This document shows, in pieces, positions 23,166-36,698 of a stretch of DNA of 64,000 nt. Position numbers and translations under genes: made by a program. Source of the DNA: Epiperipatus broadwayi (taxonomy: Eukaryota > Onychophora > Udeonychophora > Euonychophora > Peripatidae); assembly GCA_028023455.1 (NCBI GenBank), contig JAQFVV010012396.1, positions 8,288,085 to 8,352,084 on the forward strand, written 5' to 3'. The notes below the pieces were generated by a model, which was not told where the DNA came from, did not search any database, and worked only from the letters and a program-made list of their open reading frames with translations. How positions within the stretch are numbered: the stretch's first letter is position 1; each line of letters starts with the position of its first letter.

Positions 23166-24984
23166 CATAAAAACAGAAATGAATTTTTGAATTAAGAATG
23201 CTCTATAAGATTTTGAAATTATGATGGCATACCTGTGTGACCAATTACTGTGATGTTACTGACTCTTCTATCATAAAAGCATATTTTCATTGTATTAACC
23301 ATGTGAAATAAATGAACAACAACAAACTTTGAATTTATTTAAGTATTATAGAGATTATTTCAAAGTCATTCTAAAGAGAAGTCAGACTGATTTTTACTAA
23401 TAGTAGAATATGCTGAAGATAGAATATAGTGGAGAATTACAATTAGGCAAAATATTAGTCTTTCAAAAAGAGTATGGATACAAAAGTAATTCAAATACAG
23501 CATTACAAGATAACAAATTTATACACTAAAGAAGCAGAATTTGATTCATGAGATATTGTCTTTTAATTAATCAATATTTTTTTTTTGCTATTTGGAGTTA
23601 GAATGGCTATACTAATTTACAAAAAATTATGATAATGTATAATATTTACTACTAAATCAGTCCTTTAAAATTGGTATATTATTTTAGATGATATGTATTC
23701 ATCAAGAAATGTATTTCTAAAGATATATAGCAAGATGTTCTTTTTTTTTTTGCTCTTACCATTATAATAAAATATTTAATATATTGTATTCTTACTCATG
23801 CTTGATACTGTTTCAGTCATTTAATGTTATAATTTTTTAAGAAGTTTTCTTTTTGATAGTGACTAAGTGTGCTTTGAAATTTGACTGCATTGTAAAATGA
23901 CATCTACTGTTAGTGTTATTTTGATTATTTATTTGATACACTATAGTAATCCCCCACTGTATTTGGCTCTAGGTCATACCATAAATACTGAAACCAGAAA
24001 TAATGCAAACCCTATTTAATGTACATGATTAATATTTATATACTCAACAGAAATAGAATAATGCAGTTAACAAAACATAGCACACTAATAAACATGAGAG
24101 GGACCACAACTATATAATGCAATTATAATAAACATAGTATACTAATAAAGCAAGTAATAATCATAAACATATAATTGACCAGGTGCATTCTGACTGCACA
24201 AAAGATGAGAACATGACACACAGTGAGATGATAATGATGCTACTTTTATAAATGGAAATACATATAAAGTTTATGAATTCAAATTTATGAATTTTTAATT
24301 TCTTATTTAACAATTTTTTTAATTATGGATTACTAAAATTGTAAGTAGTAAGTCTGCAGATTTAGCAAAGAAGATATTGTATATTTTTTTCTTTGTGAGA
24401 AAATTAAATTTTGATCTTCTCATAAATGCTTTTTAATCTTATAGAGTTTAGCATGGCTGCAGAATGGAATTTGTTATTAACTGAAAGAGAGACCATTTGA
24501 TTTCTCTTGGGGGCCTAAAGAAACTGAGCTGAGTAAATTCCTAATGTCCACCCCATGTCATTGCAGCTGTTATATTACTGTATGATTATTCATATAGCAT
24601 GCAAACATGGATGGGTTGTTCACTAACATGCATTAGCCAGTATAGTGAGTTTATTGACTTTTATCTCTGAGTTTAAGATCAAGAAACACCATATTCTTTC
24701 TACTCAATTTCCTGGTAACTCTTAATTGAATTATCAATTGAGTTTCCTTGAAGACAAAATGAAGATATATGTAAGAATGAATTTTTTTCTTAATAAGCAT
24801 TTACAATTATGACAGACAAAAATAAATAATGACCCTTATTCTCAGGAGGCTATAAAGTCACTAGTCAAGGCAGTAGTTGGCAACCAAAGTCAAAGAATGC
24901 TAAGATTTTTCTGATAGTGGACCCAATCTACCATTTGATAATCATCTTTTATTTAGGTATTTATAATTGCAGATCATTTTCAAG
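23166..24984. other. A+T-rich stretch, nothing recognised
   Basis: No recognisable gene; the somewhat more complex segment at 24440-24560 has no open frame. Confidence 0.35.
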
Positions 24985-27807
24985 TGAAGGAAAATTGTAA
25001 GAAGAACTGTCCAATATTAAATAAAACATTACTGAACTTTGTGAAGTTAGAAGAAAAGATGAAGAAACAATTAATTTAAAAAATGGACATGTACTACATC
25101 ACAGTCACAAACATTGGAAGTACAAGTGGAGTAGGATTTATTATAAATAAAAGTGGAAGAACAACATTATGGAGATTGATGGTGTATCAGACAGAGTAGC
25201 AAGATTAGTTATTCAATTTAATAGCAGATATTAATGCAGATATTTCAGATTTATGCCCCAACAAGTTTTCACCGTGATGAAGAAATAGAGGATTTTTATA
25301 GGATGTACAAAAGGCTTTTAATCAAACCAAATAACATTCTAAAATTGTCATAGAAGATTTTAATGCTAGAATTGGAAAATAATTGAAAGATGAAAGTGAT
25401 GTAGGTAAATTTGGCTATGATGATAAAAATGAGAGAGGACATAGACTTGGGGAGTTTGCAGAAAAAAAAAAAATTTATATTTAAATTCCTTTTTTGAGAA
25501 AAGTGTTAAATGGAAATGGGCATGGAAGCATCCAAATAAAAATATAGCAGAATTGCATTTATAAATTCAACACAGGAAGTGATGATTGATTAATGAGATA
25601 TAAGATGCATATTAAAGCAAAGCAAGAAAGATAAAAATTATTAAGAAAAACAATATTCACAGTTGATATTCCTAATCTTCAGAGACATTCCAAAAAAATT
25701 AAATTAGAACTAGCAAATCGTTTTCAAATTTTAAATGAACTTTGAACATTATTCAGATTTGAACTAAATCAATAGGAAGATAACCGATACTCTTTTAATA
25801 ACTGCAACAAATATAGTTTGTACAAAATGTAGCAATTGACCCGTAAAATTTCTACTGAGACAAGACAACTTATGAAGAAAAGAAATATGAAAAATATATA
25901 AAAATGATATGTTAAGAAAGATTGAATATCTTGAATTTTATAAAATGATGCAAAAAAGAGTTGATAATGATATAAGAAAGTATAATTGTGAACTAACAAG
26001 GCAAGCTATAGAAGAGAAGAGAATAAAAGTTTCTAGTGGGTAAAACAATATATTGATATTGGTAGGAAACATAAGTTTCCTACCAATACCAATATGTTGT
26101 TTTACAATATAAAAAAAGATGATGCTATTACTAAAAAGAGAGATGACATCATGAAATATGTAGAAGAGTTCTATCAAGATTTATATTGCAATAAAGAACT
26201 ATAAGTACCTCCTACAACCACTATATTTTCTAAATTGCCCAGGATTGTAAATGAAGAAGTAAGACATAATATTAAATTTTTGAAGAAAAAAGCTCCAGAT
26301 AATGATGGAATTATAATTGCTATCTTAAAAAAAGTGTGTGAAGAAGTAGAAATTTTTTTGCAAAGTTGTGTATCAAATGTCTAAATGATAAAGATGTATC
26401 AGGTGATTGGAAGAATACAGTATTAATATTAATATTGAAAAAAGGCATTAAGAAGGGTATTAGAAATTACTGGACTATCAGTCTTTTATCAGTTCTATAT
26501 ACAATTTTTACCAAAATAATTAAAACTCATTTACAACGAACTTAGGATTTGAAGCAACCAAGAGAACAAGCTGGATTTAAAAGTGGTTTTAGTACCATGG
26601 ATCATATCCAAGTATTGAAAAAAGTTATAGAAAGTACCAATAAATATGAGTTACCATTTTGCTTTGCATTTGTTGATTATGAAAAGGCATTTAAATGTAT
26701 AAGCATTTCTTCTTAGATTAAAGCACTGAAGCATCAAGGTTTAAACCAAGATATTACCATATTCTGAAGAAAATTTACAAAAATGCAACAGCAACAATTA
26801 CATTACATAATAATACTAAAAATATTAACATTGAAAAGGATATATGATAGTGATCTCATATTTCCAAAACAATTAAATTATATAATGATACTAAAGCGAT
26901 TAATATTGAGAAAACTTTTTATAGCAGTTTTGTAAGAAGTATTTTGTGGATTAAAATGGGAAGTTAATGGAGAAAAAGTGAAGGGAGATTATTTAGGTCA
27001 GCTAGATTTTATCAATGATATAATTGTTTTTTGCAAATTATGCCTTAGAGCTACAGTAAATTTTGCAAGAGTTATCAGGTGAAAGTAAGAAAGTAGGATT
27101 AAAAGAAAATGTCAAAAGGTTTCAAGTAATATTCAATAAATTTTCTCAAAAAAAAAATAATAATAATAAATAAATATTGATAATGATGAGGTAGAAGAGG
27201 TTAACAGCTACAAATATCTTTGTCAGATTATTGCTACATATGGAATTATAATGGATTAAATTAATCATAGAATTAAATTTGGTTGGAGTGCTTTTGATAG
27301 AAATAATTTAATACTAAAAGAAAATGTACCTATGTGTTTGAAAAGAGAGGTTTTTAATAAATGTGTTTTACCAATTCTTATTTATGAATCTGAGATTTAG
27401 ACACTTAACAGAAGAACAGCACACAGACTTCAGACCAGTTAATGAAGTATGGACAAATGTATGTTAAGAGTAACAAGAAGAGATTGAAAACAAAATACAT
27501 GGGTGAGAGAAAAAACAAGTGTTACTGACATCATTGAAAGAATTATCTAAAATGTAGTTGGGTTGGATGTATTGCTAGAAAAGATAGATGATAATAGATG
27601 TGCAGTTGAAATCTAAAACTGGATTCCAAGAGACATAAAAAGACTTAGAAAGAGATTACATGTGAGATGGATAGATGAAATAAGGTAGTGTGCTGGGGTG
27701 ATGTGGAGGAGACAGTCTAGAGATTAGAGAAGATGGATTGAACTTGTGATACTTTCATCCTGCAGTGGATTGATAATATTTGAAAATGATAATGATGATG
27801 ATGATGG
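24985..27807 (+). pseudogene. RTE-clade non-LTR retrotransposon, decayed
   Basis: Three-frame reading gives the parts of an RTE ORF2 in correct order with many stops and frameshifts. The apurinic-like endonuclease comes first (LCEVRRKDEETINLKNGH near 25040; QIYAPTSFHRDEEIEDFYR near 25250; EDFNARIGK near 25360; ERGHRLGEFAEKK near 25430). The reverse transcriptase follows (KKAPDNDGI near 26290; PREQAGFKSGFSTMDHIQVL near 26560; FAFVDYEKAF near 26660). A C-terminal region (CLKREVFNKCVLPILIYE near 27340; LHVRWIDEIR near 27660) ends it. The tail is a short (ATG)n run at 27787-27806, typical of RTE 3' ends. The catalytic YADD-type motif reads as a degenerate LDFINDIIVF (about 27003). An old, dead copy; the true 5' end was not found. 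Confidence 0.85.
26041..26106. repeat. 30-bp hairpin inside the LINE relic
   Basis: AAAACAATATATTGATATTG plus GTAGGAAAC at 26042-26070 is followed after ATAA by the inverted copy ending near 26103. One arm belongs to the LINE coding sequence, so the other looks like a local inverted duplication. Confidence 0.75.
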
Positions 27808-30319
27808 CAGTTTAGTACAGTGGTGAAATGATAAATTCTAGAGTTAAAGGTTTTTTGATTAAAACTTAACCAACCACTTTTGAAGCATAAAATCTCTTGA
27901 ACAATTTTACTATTTGATTTTTTTTGTAGAAAATTAACAAAACTTTATAAAACATGAGCAATTCTCTACAGTGTCATTTATAGCAAACTTGAGATATTAA
28001 AGATTATCAAATGATAATATATTTGAATTCTCATTACTCAGAAACTGATCTAAGTCTGATTATTTAAGCTTATCATAAATATGATTGTTTTATCGTATAT
28101 TGTATAAGATAAAAAATAAAATAATGTAAAGCCCATCAATAAAAATTAGAACAAGCATTTAAAAATCATTATTTCAGAAGATAACTGTAAATACACTGTT
28201 AAATGTAATTAAAACAAAAATTTTAAGATAAGTAGATAATGATAATTTGGTTTTCTATGTTGCACATATCATTATAGCAAGATACTCAATATATACTGTA
28301 GTCTATTATACTGTACAAATGTCAAATCTTATTATAGCAGTTAACTAAAAAATTAACTGAAGCGTGCAATTTAGATTTCACATAAAAAATATATATATAA
28401 AAAATCCGATTATTAAATTAAAGAGTAATCAAAAAAAGGAGGGAACTCTGATTAGTAATTTGTTCCACCAGTTTTCAATCTGAAAAAAAAAAGCATCACC
28501 CAGATCTTAAGTTTAAAAATACAGGTGAGTAATAATAATTTGCGAGTCTGAGATTTGATTGTCAAAATGTAGAATAGAGACGCCAGCAACAGTGAAAGGG
28601 AATTATGCCTATGAATAAGCTCAGCTTTATGAGTAAGGTTATTACAGCATGCATGTGTGTGTGCTTGTGTTCAAACAAGCAGAAACTTATTGGCGAAGCT
28701 ATCAAGTTCTGTGAGAATTCCACCTTGCTGATGGATTGTGAGTAGATTCACAGGTTTGTTCGGAAATGTATTCAACCTATTTATTGATTCAGTAAAGCGT
28801 GACTGTTTCAAGCGATACTATTATTTTCCCACTGTTTTCTTTTATTGTTAATGAAAGAAACAAATAAACAAATAATGAGATAAAAAAAGTTATTTTAAAG
28901 TAAAATATAAAATTGATTTATAGAACAAAATCAAACATATCCTTTCTTTTATAAAATATTTTGTTGCGACAGCTCCTGCATAATGTGTACAAAAATATTT
29001 TGTTGATTTTTCTATAAAAAACAGATTTATTTTTTTATAAATTTGTCAATATCATTTATTGCTTTGTATAGGCAAGATAAAACCGACTCACTTTCATTTT
29101 TTTTCTTTCTTTTCTATAGTAAGAATGACCATACCCATTTAAGAGAAACTGTTTATGATAATGATAATACACTAGTTATTGTTTTTAAAATATAAATTAA
29201 TAATTTTCTTCACTTTCATATTCGTGTATTAAGCAGAAAAGTGTTAATAAACAAATCGTAATGACAGATGATAAATTAAATACTTAATAGTCAATCAGAC
29301 TAAAAAATAACAGTTCTATATAAAATTCAAATTTCCATCCAAGGCTTTATTAAATATCAGAACTGTCATTGATAAGACTGAGTACTATGAAAAAAGTATG
29401 TATATATCAGCAATTTTCAATATTTAAAATAAAACTCAAGATATTCTTAATGATGCTATAACTTAATAATAATAATAATAATTTATTACATACTGTTTGT
29501 TTAATATTGCAAATATCCACACACACGTACACACGTCCATACATGGGAAAATAGTACAGTGCAAAGCAGAAGCTTTACCAATAATCTCCACAAAGGAATT
29601 ATGAAAGAGAAAACCAGCAACTTTTTCATTAGTAAAAAGTGAGGCCTTGAGCATTTTCCCATCCTTGCTAAAAATAACGAGATACCCATTTACCAATCAA
29701 TATTAGATGGTTAGAGTGGACTATCTGTGAGAAAAAAAAACTGAAATCTGTTAAAAAACTTTTTAAGTTACATAATTGGATTAGATTTGAACACTCCTCA
29801 TAGGCTTGAAAAATGGATGCGCTATTGCTGCATTACGGATTTATATATATATAATAATTTAAACGCTGATATTAACTTCTGCATTGTCTTTTCAAATAAA
29901 AAATTTCGTTTATTAACGGCAATTTAATGATGATTTACTAAGAGGTAGTTTGTTGACTTAATAAAAAGATGGTGCCAAAAGTTTTTTATTTGATTCTAAA
30001 ATTATTTCATATTAAATAAATGTCATTATTAATATTCTGATATTAGTATTCTAGAATATATATATATATTAAATTTACTTATAATTCTTATATTCCGTCA
30101 CACGTGAATACAGACGTCTGAAAAAGATAAAGATACCAGTATATATTTTTTTTCTAAACCAGCACTCTTCAATTAGCCTAGGTCATAACCTCTAAATAGA
30201 AATGGACTGCAAGTTGCTTTGTGATTGTGATTAATATAAATTGACATAATGATTTTTAATTAAAATTTAATATATATATATAAGAATAAATTATAATATA
30301 TGTATAAACTTTAGATAAT
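27808..30319. other. A+T-rich stretch without recognised gene
   Basis: A segment at 28440-28800 is more complex and includes CAGGTGAGT at 28522-28530, which fits a splice donor, but no neighbouring coding exon supports it. A short (AAT)n run lies at 29465-29484. The open frames at 29463-29696 (minus) are not recognisable. Confidence 0.35.
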
Positions 30320-31180
30320 ATAATAATAAAATAAATTCTATAGGAGTATGTAGATAATTATCAAATATTATGGTAATAAATTTAAAACAATATTTATTAC
30401 TTTGCTAAACCAAGCTTTTGATATAGTGTATCTCTGTCAAAGCAACACTAAAGTGAATACTAGCAAATATATTAGCATATCCTCATACATATAAATGTAC
30501 ATTAAACTAGTTGCTAGTTATAATATATTTCCGTATTTTCATATGTAAATTGACATAGCAGTTGGCTATCTCATTGAATTAAATGACCAATGCCTGTTAA
30601 GAGAAATACTATTGGCTCTTATATTTATGGAATTCTTAGAGTTAATTATATACAATGTTTCATTTACTTTTTGTTTTTTATTATTTTAGAGGCAAATAAT
30701 TTTAGCATCAGCAGGTTTAAAGGAATGACCAGATTTTTCTCCCAGTCTACAAATACTGTGCTATAAGTGCTGTTGCAATTAGCTCTGTTATATAAATGAG
30801 CATGTTGATTGATTCTCAATTTTAGATTTGCACATGTCTCTGCATAGTATCTGACATTGAAAAATTGACTCCATAAATATAAGAACCAATAGCATTTCTC
30901 TTAGCAAGCACTGGTCATTTAATTCAATGACATAGCAACTGCTATGTCAATTTACACATAAAAATATGCAAATGTATTATAATCAGTGACGAGTTAAATG
31001 AACTTTTAGATATATGAGGGTATGTTAAAACATTTGCTAATATTCACTTTAGTCATGCTTCGATAAAAATACACTGTATCAAAAACCTGGCTTGGCAAAG
31101 TAATAAATATAGTTTTAAATTTATTGCTGTAATATTTGATTATTATTTACATATTCTTATAGAATTTATTTTATTATATA
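30320..31180. repeat. Large foldback element, arms about 310 bp
   Basis: The left arm 30320-30631 and right arm 30869-31180 are inverted copies (TAAAATAAATTCTATA against TATAGAATTTATTTTA; CTTTGCTAAACCAAGC against GCTTGGCAAAG; TTGACATAGCAGTTG against CAACTGCTATGTCAA; ATTGAATTAAATGACCA against TGGTCATTTAATTCAAT). The 237-bp spacer has no open frame. Arms have diverged by scattered substitutions, so the structure is old. No target duplication was found. Confidence 0.85.
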
Positions 31181-32070
31181 TATCTGGGCTAATAGTAATA
31201 AGAAAATTTATATTCTAATAAATGATTAGTAAATGATCATATACTTTAAAGGTGATGAGAAAGTTCATGAATTTTGATTGTTGTAGATTAAATTGTAATA
31301 ATTTGATAGTAATAAATACTAAGCAAAGTAACATTTTCAAAATAAGCTACTGATTTGAAACTGAAATTGTAATCTTTAATTTTTGTAAGTTAATTCTCAT
31401 AAGAAATTATTATAGATATTAAACTTAAAAGAATTGTGATAAATTGAATCTGATGGAAGTTCAAATAATTAATAATTTACATTCTGATTTTATAAATTAT
31501 GGTTATAGATTCTAGCTTAGATATGACTTTAAGATTTTTTTTTATATAGTAAGATGATAATTCCTTTCCTCAAAAAATATTAATCAATCAATAGTATTCT
31601 GTCCTGTGGATAATGACAACTTCATTCATTTCTCCATCCCATTCTCTTCATTGTCCAGATCTTTAATTCAAAATATATGGATTATAAATAGCATTTTCAA
31701 AAACTTTCTAAACAGTGTCAATAATAATAGTATCATATTGTGTCTTCCTTCTATTCTTTGGCTTTAAAGGTTAATATCATCAGCACTATCACATATCTTC
31801 CTCATATCATTATTCATATGCTTCCAAAAACATTCTTTTATATAACACATGTTTATTGCAAGCTTGAATAATTAATAAACACTAAATGATGTATTACTAT
31901 AATATATTCATATGCAGACTAATCTTTAGATTTACTCTTCATCATTAAGAATGAGAATTCACAGATAAATCTAATGCATTTATGCTTGTAACAGCTACAT
32001 TTGTTTTTTGTTTTTTCTAATATTTAAGCTAATAGCTTGAAATTAAAAATAAATTCTTAAGATTTTATTC
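31181..32070. other. A+T-rich stretch, nothing recognised
   Basis: No coding or structural signal recognised. Confidence 0.35.
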
Positions 32071-32940
32071 ATGTAAACAGAGATAACCCTTGCTTTTAAT
32101 GTTGCCAGGTAACTATAAATTACTACTAATTGATAATCTCCCTGAGGTTAAATAAATTTTCACTATTATCTATAATAATTCTTGTGTGGGGTTTGTTGTC
32201 AGTTAATAGTAATTAACAATTTCTTGGCAACAACAAAAGATGAAGTTATCTCTGTTTACATGGTTATAATCATCTAATTTCCATTCTTTGTCAAACTAAA
32301 AATCTATGAAAAATATGAAATCAACATATATAACTTCCTGGAGAAATTTAATCATTATTTGCAGAATAATCAATGAAGATACTAATCTTCTGCAATTTCA
32401 CACCTACAAAAAAAAGTTTTCTGGGGTTAAAGCCTTATAAGAACTTAGGGCTATTATAGGTATATATAGAAAACTTATTTAGCCTCAGGAGAATTATCAT
32501 TTAGTAGTAATTGATAGTTTTCTAGCAACATCAAAAGGTAAATTTTTTATTCTTTGTCAAACTAAAAATTCATGAAAAAATATAAATTCAACATATATGA
32601 CTTTTTGAAAAGATTTATTATTATTTGCAGGATGTCAAGGAAACTGCTATTCTTTTGCATTCTCGCACCCACAAAAATAGCTTTCTGGGTTTAAATCTTT
32701 ATTGAAACTTGGGTTTGAAATCAAAAAGATCCCCTTTAACTTCAATAAACTCAAACAAAAGAGCTAGTGGAAAACTTGTTTGACATCAAGAGGTTTATCA
32801 ATTAGTAGTAATTGATAGTTTTCTGGTTACATCAAAAAGTAAAGTTATCTCTGTTTACATGAATATAATCTCATAATTTCCATTCTTCATCAAACTAAAA
32901 ATCCATGAAAACAATATAAATTCAATATATATATATATTG
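32071..32940 (+). repeat. Tandem array with inverted leading half-unit
   Basis: GTTATCTCTGTTTACAT occurs at 32245 and 32845, and inverted at 32071-32087. TTCTTTGTCAAACTAAAAAT or its variant TTCTTCATCAAACTAAAAAT occurs at about 32284, 32551 and 32883, giving three units of roughly 270-330 bp. Each unit includes AATTTAGTAGTAATTGATAG-type, TTTTCTGG-type and ACC(T/C)ACAAAAA blocks. The inverted first half makes 32071-32261 a hairpin. Ends in a TA-rich run. Confidence 0.75.
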
Positions 32941-35900
32941 AGACAGTTATGTGTCTCATGGAATACAATAACATAATAGCATGTGTGTATGTATATATAT
33001 AAAGTTGAAAGTAAAAATAAAAATGAACACAAACAATTTTTTTGGATATTTATTTAAAAAATACACACTGGAATAATAGTTAAAGGTTAAATAATAATTT
33101 TTAAATATAAAATTACTGAAATTTTAAATCAGATATTTAAAAAAGTCTATTTAATGTTTTATTCTGATTTTGATTATTAAAAATAGAAAGAAAACATAAA
33201 ACAAGTTTGTTTTTATGTTATATTAGAGAGTACTAATAATTATAAAGTTCCCCTAACTACTTTTAATTAGATTAAAAATTTTTTTTAATTAAAGCTAGGA
33301 TAACATATTTTGATAATATCCTACAAAGTGTTGTTGAAAGGATTAAGAAAACTTTGAGATAAAAATTTGGTTTTAATTAAGGTGAACTGAAAAGTGTCAT
33401 TAACGTTTTTTGGTCAATATAAAGAAAGAATTTACTTAATTGTTGTTTTTTAAATTCCATGATACAGTATATAAAGGTGGATTTAAAACAAAAACATTTG
33501 ATACATTATACTGCAGTATTATTATGAAATTATAACTATAGGTGCAGAGTAAAAGTCAGCAGAGTTTTGAATTCACACTTCATAACCCATATGTGCACTA
33601 GATGGCGTGCATGAAGTCAATCAAATTATGAGACTGAATGGAGCTGACTGAATGTGAACAGTTACCTGATTTATATCTTTTCCAAAAATGTCAATAGGTC
33701 AGTCTATTGTTTTAGAATAAGTTAGCTTATCAAGAGATTACACTACTAGTGAGCTTACTGAAAAAAGTATTGTGCTATAGTTTATATATACACAGTTTTA
33801 TCAATATGCAAAGGACAGCTTATGTATTGACAGTCATATGAAAATTGACCATACTGATATTTATTTCATAAAGAATGATATCAAGAGCTGACAGAAAAAG
33901 TTAGCTGGTTTTGAAAGGTAAATAATTTTTGACTAAATTAATCAATTAAAAATAAAACAAGTAAAGAAATAATAAATGGAATTTTTCCTGTTGTTATCCA
34001 TAAATGTTTCCAGTTTTATTTTATTAAAAAAAAGGAAAGTCAGAAATCTTATTGTAAATGAAAAAACAAAAAGCCAAAGGTTTTTTTCAAAAAATAACTT
34101 TCCAAACTGAATCTAACAATAATTCTTTAAAAAAAAAAAACTTTTACTTGCCATTAGAAATAATGGATTAATTAATAACTTTGATTTGAAGAGGGATAAT
34201 AATAATACAAATGTAGGTGTACTATTATTTCATGTGTGTGTATATATATATATTTAGCAATAAAATAATTGTCTTGTAAAAATAGAATAATATGGACTTA
34301 TAATTTTATTTTTTGACAAATGAAATATCCTTAAGATATAAATGCCAGTGTGTGCACACATTTCAAGCTGTTCTCATGTTATCCACATATATGTTAAGTC
34401 AGTTGTTATTTATATACTATGAAAATGAATTGATGTTTTTATTACTTTATGACAATTCTAAAATGTTAATTTTCTATTATATATACAGTACATCTGTGTG
34501 CTTAGTAAATTACAATGTGATAGAATATATTTTGTATTATTTTTGTATTCTAATCAAAATCAGAATGCTGAATTTATATTTATAGCATAGTTAGCATACT
34601 TTCATTTCATTTTATTGTTTCTAATTGATAAATTTATATTTCATTAAGTTATTCCATTGAATTTATTTATTCCTAAAATAGATTTAAAATATTATATGCT
34701 GTTATTATCTCTTGCTCATAGCAGATTCATTCATAAGGGTCAGTTACATGAATTGGGATTTATGTTTAGTGTTATGGTCATCCAGTTGATTACAATCCTG
34801 GTTGACACAAAGGGATATCCTTTAAAGTCCATGCACTACATTCTTATTTTATTATTAATTAGAAATTAAGTTTATACTTGGCCATTACATTAATGGTACT
34901 AAGTGGATAGGGCATTGGTGTTGATCAGCATGGTTTATTATCTCCACATTATTTTTTTTCTTATATTCTGATGGACTGGCATTTAAGTACATTCAGTTAA
35001 TTTTTTGTATTTCTGCTCTAAGTTTGGCAGTGTGTTAATAATTAGCCTGGTCTATAGTGAACCACTTTCAAATCCAGTTACAAGATTGACTGTTGATGTT
35101 TTTATTGCTGATCATTCATGATGATGAATGATTTTATTATTTTTGTTGAATACAGGATGAATTTAAAGTTAGTTTTGTTCTTAGCTGATCTCTCATTTCT
35201 TATTCCTTTCAATATGTATTCTTTTTGATTAGTCTGTGGGGTAGTCAATCAGTGATTATTGACCACTATATTCACCCCATTACTTCAACTACTACAATAT
35301 ATATAATCACTGGAGTGGTCACTGGATCAGTGAAATATCCCAATGCTGTTTATATCAATACACTGCCCTCAATTGCTAAAATTACCTTTAGAAAATGTAA
35401 AATAAATCCATTTACATTCAATTTTTCTAGTTTTCTATAAGATAATTCAATCTAACAAATGATCTTAATAAAAGTGAACACCCAAATACACATATATGTT
35501 AGTACATATTCAACACAAGTAGTAAATTAGCTTCACAAAGTAATTTCTATTCTTTAATTTTTTTGTGAAGTTAAATTGTTAGTTATACTGAAAGAGGCTT
35601 TGTTACATATTGTAACAGATATCTAGGATTTTTATTATTACATGTAATTTATTTTAATAAACTTGAAATTGCAACATTATACAAGCAGAGGAGTTAATAA
35701 TGGTCAATATCCTACATATTAACCCTACCAATGATCAGACTGAGTATGTCTATAAAAGTACAAACCATAGCCACCTTTTAAAACCATTGCACTTGCTCCA
35801 TAACTTCTAGAAGCAATGTTTTCTCTCCTGTAGATATTTTTATTTATACATTCAGCCAATTTGACTGAAATACCCACAAAAGAAACTTCTAAAAGCTCCA

Positions 35901-36239
35901 AGTAATTGGTTCCACAACTAGCTCAAATGACAAGAAATTCACCTAACATAGGCTAACAGACAATGCATATTTAAACACAAACAATATAATTGACAAATTT
36001 TATATTAATCAAATGTCATATGGTGAGCTATGAAGAGAGAGAATTTAGGCCAAAATAACATTAAAAAACATATTTATTTTTAAAAGACATTATAATAATA
36101 AAAAATAAAAATAAAACTACATTAAACTAGTTACAGAGTTATTCAGTATAATTAAGTCTACTTTAATAGGTAGTAAGAATTGAATCATTTCTAATCTATG
36201 GAAGTTCATTAAGAGAATGAAATCTTACTCTTGCATATC
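32941..36239. other. A+T-rich stretch, nothing recognised
   Basis: Open frames at 34313-34585, 34657-34869 and 35225-35440 are leucine/isoleucine/tyrosine-rich products of A/T composition and match no family I know. Slightly more complex sequence at 34880-35340 has no assignable motif. Confidence 0.35.
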
Positions 36240-36698
36240 TTTTATGTCGACTTTGAATTAATTTCCTATATTGATTTATGTTTTTCTATATTTTTATTGG
36301 AATGGTCACCCTGTCTTCTTGGCAGTTTCAAGAGTTCATGGATAGCATTCTTGAACAGGTTTGTTGGTTCTTTTAATGGCTTGCCATTTCTTATTTCTGG
36401 GGCTATATATCTGTTCTTTATTCAAGCAATAATCTTTAATAATAATGGGTAATGCCTCAGCAATGGCATGTCAAGAATTTTTGTTACATTTTAGGCTATC
36501 AAATACACAGAAACTGGGTAATGAAAACCAAATGAACAACCCATTGTGAGTTTGACACTGCATGGTGATGTCAAGACATCTGCATAAATAGCTATACATT
36601 GTTAAAGGAGGAATTATATGTTCTTGATGAAAGTGTCTGCAAAATTCAGCAGGTGATAAGTCATCAAAAATTAATATAACTAGTAGCAACTGAATCAA
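36240..36698 (-). pseudogene. Possible decayed coding fragment, unidentified
   Basis: Minus-strand reading shows two patches of balanced amino-acid composition unlike the surrounding A/T-driven frames. One is in the frame 36698-36471 (LSPAEFCRHFHQEHIIPPL then YLCRCLDITMQCQTHNG). The other, in another frame, spans about 36410-36265 (RYIAPEIRNGKPLKEPTNLF then NAIHELLKLPRRQGDHSN). Stops and a frame change separate them. I do not recognise a family; it may be a transposon or processed-gene relic. Confidence 0.25.

Noticed and set aside
25769-26177. Two overlapping minus-strand frames as genes
   Set aside because: They are antisense to the RTE LINE relic and have no family resemblance.
28522-28530. 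CAGGTGAGT as a splice donor of a host exon
   Set aside because: Good match to a donor consensus but no upstream coding frame or matching acceptor could be supported; such words occur by chance.
32071-32940. CRISPR-like array
   Set aside because: Repeat units are about 300 bp, diverged and without uniform short repeats or spacers; the window is eukaryotic.
34313-35440. Cluster of hydrophobic open frames as membrane proteins
   Set aside because: Leucine, isoleucine and tyrosine richness follows directly from A/T-rich codons; no conserved motif, no consistent strand or frame.
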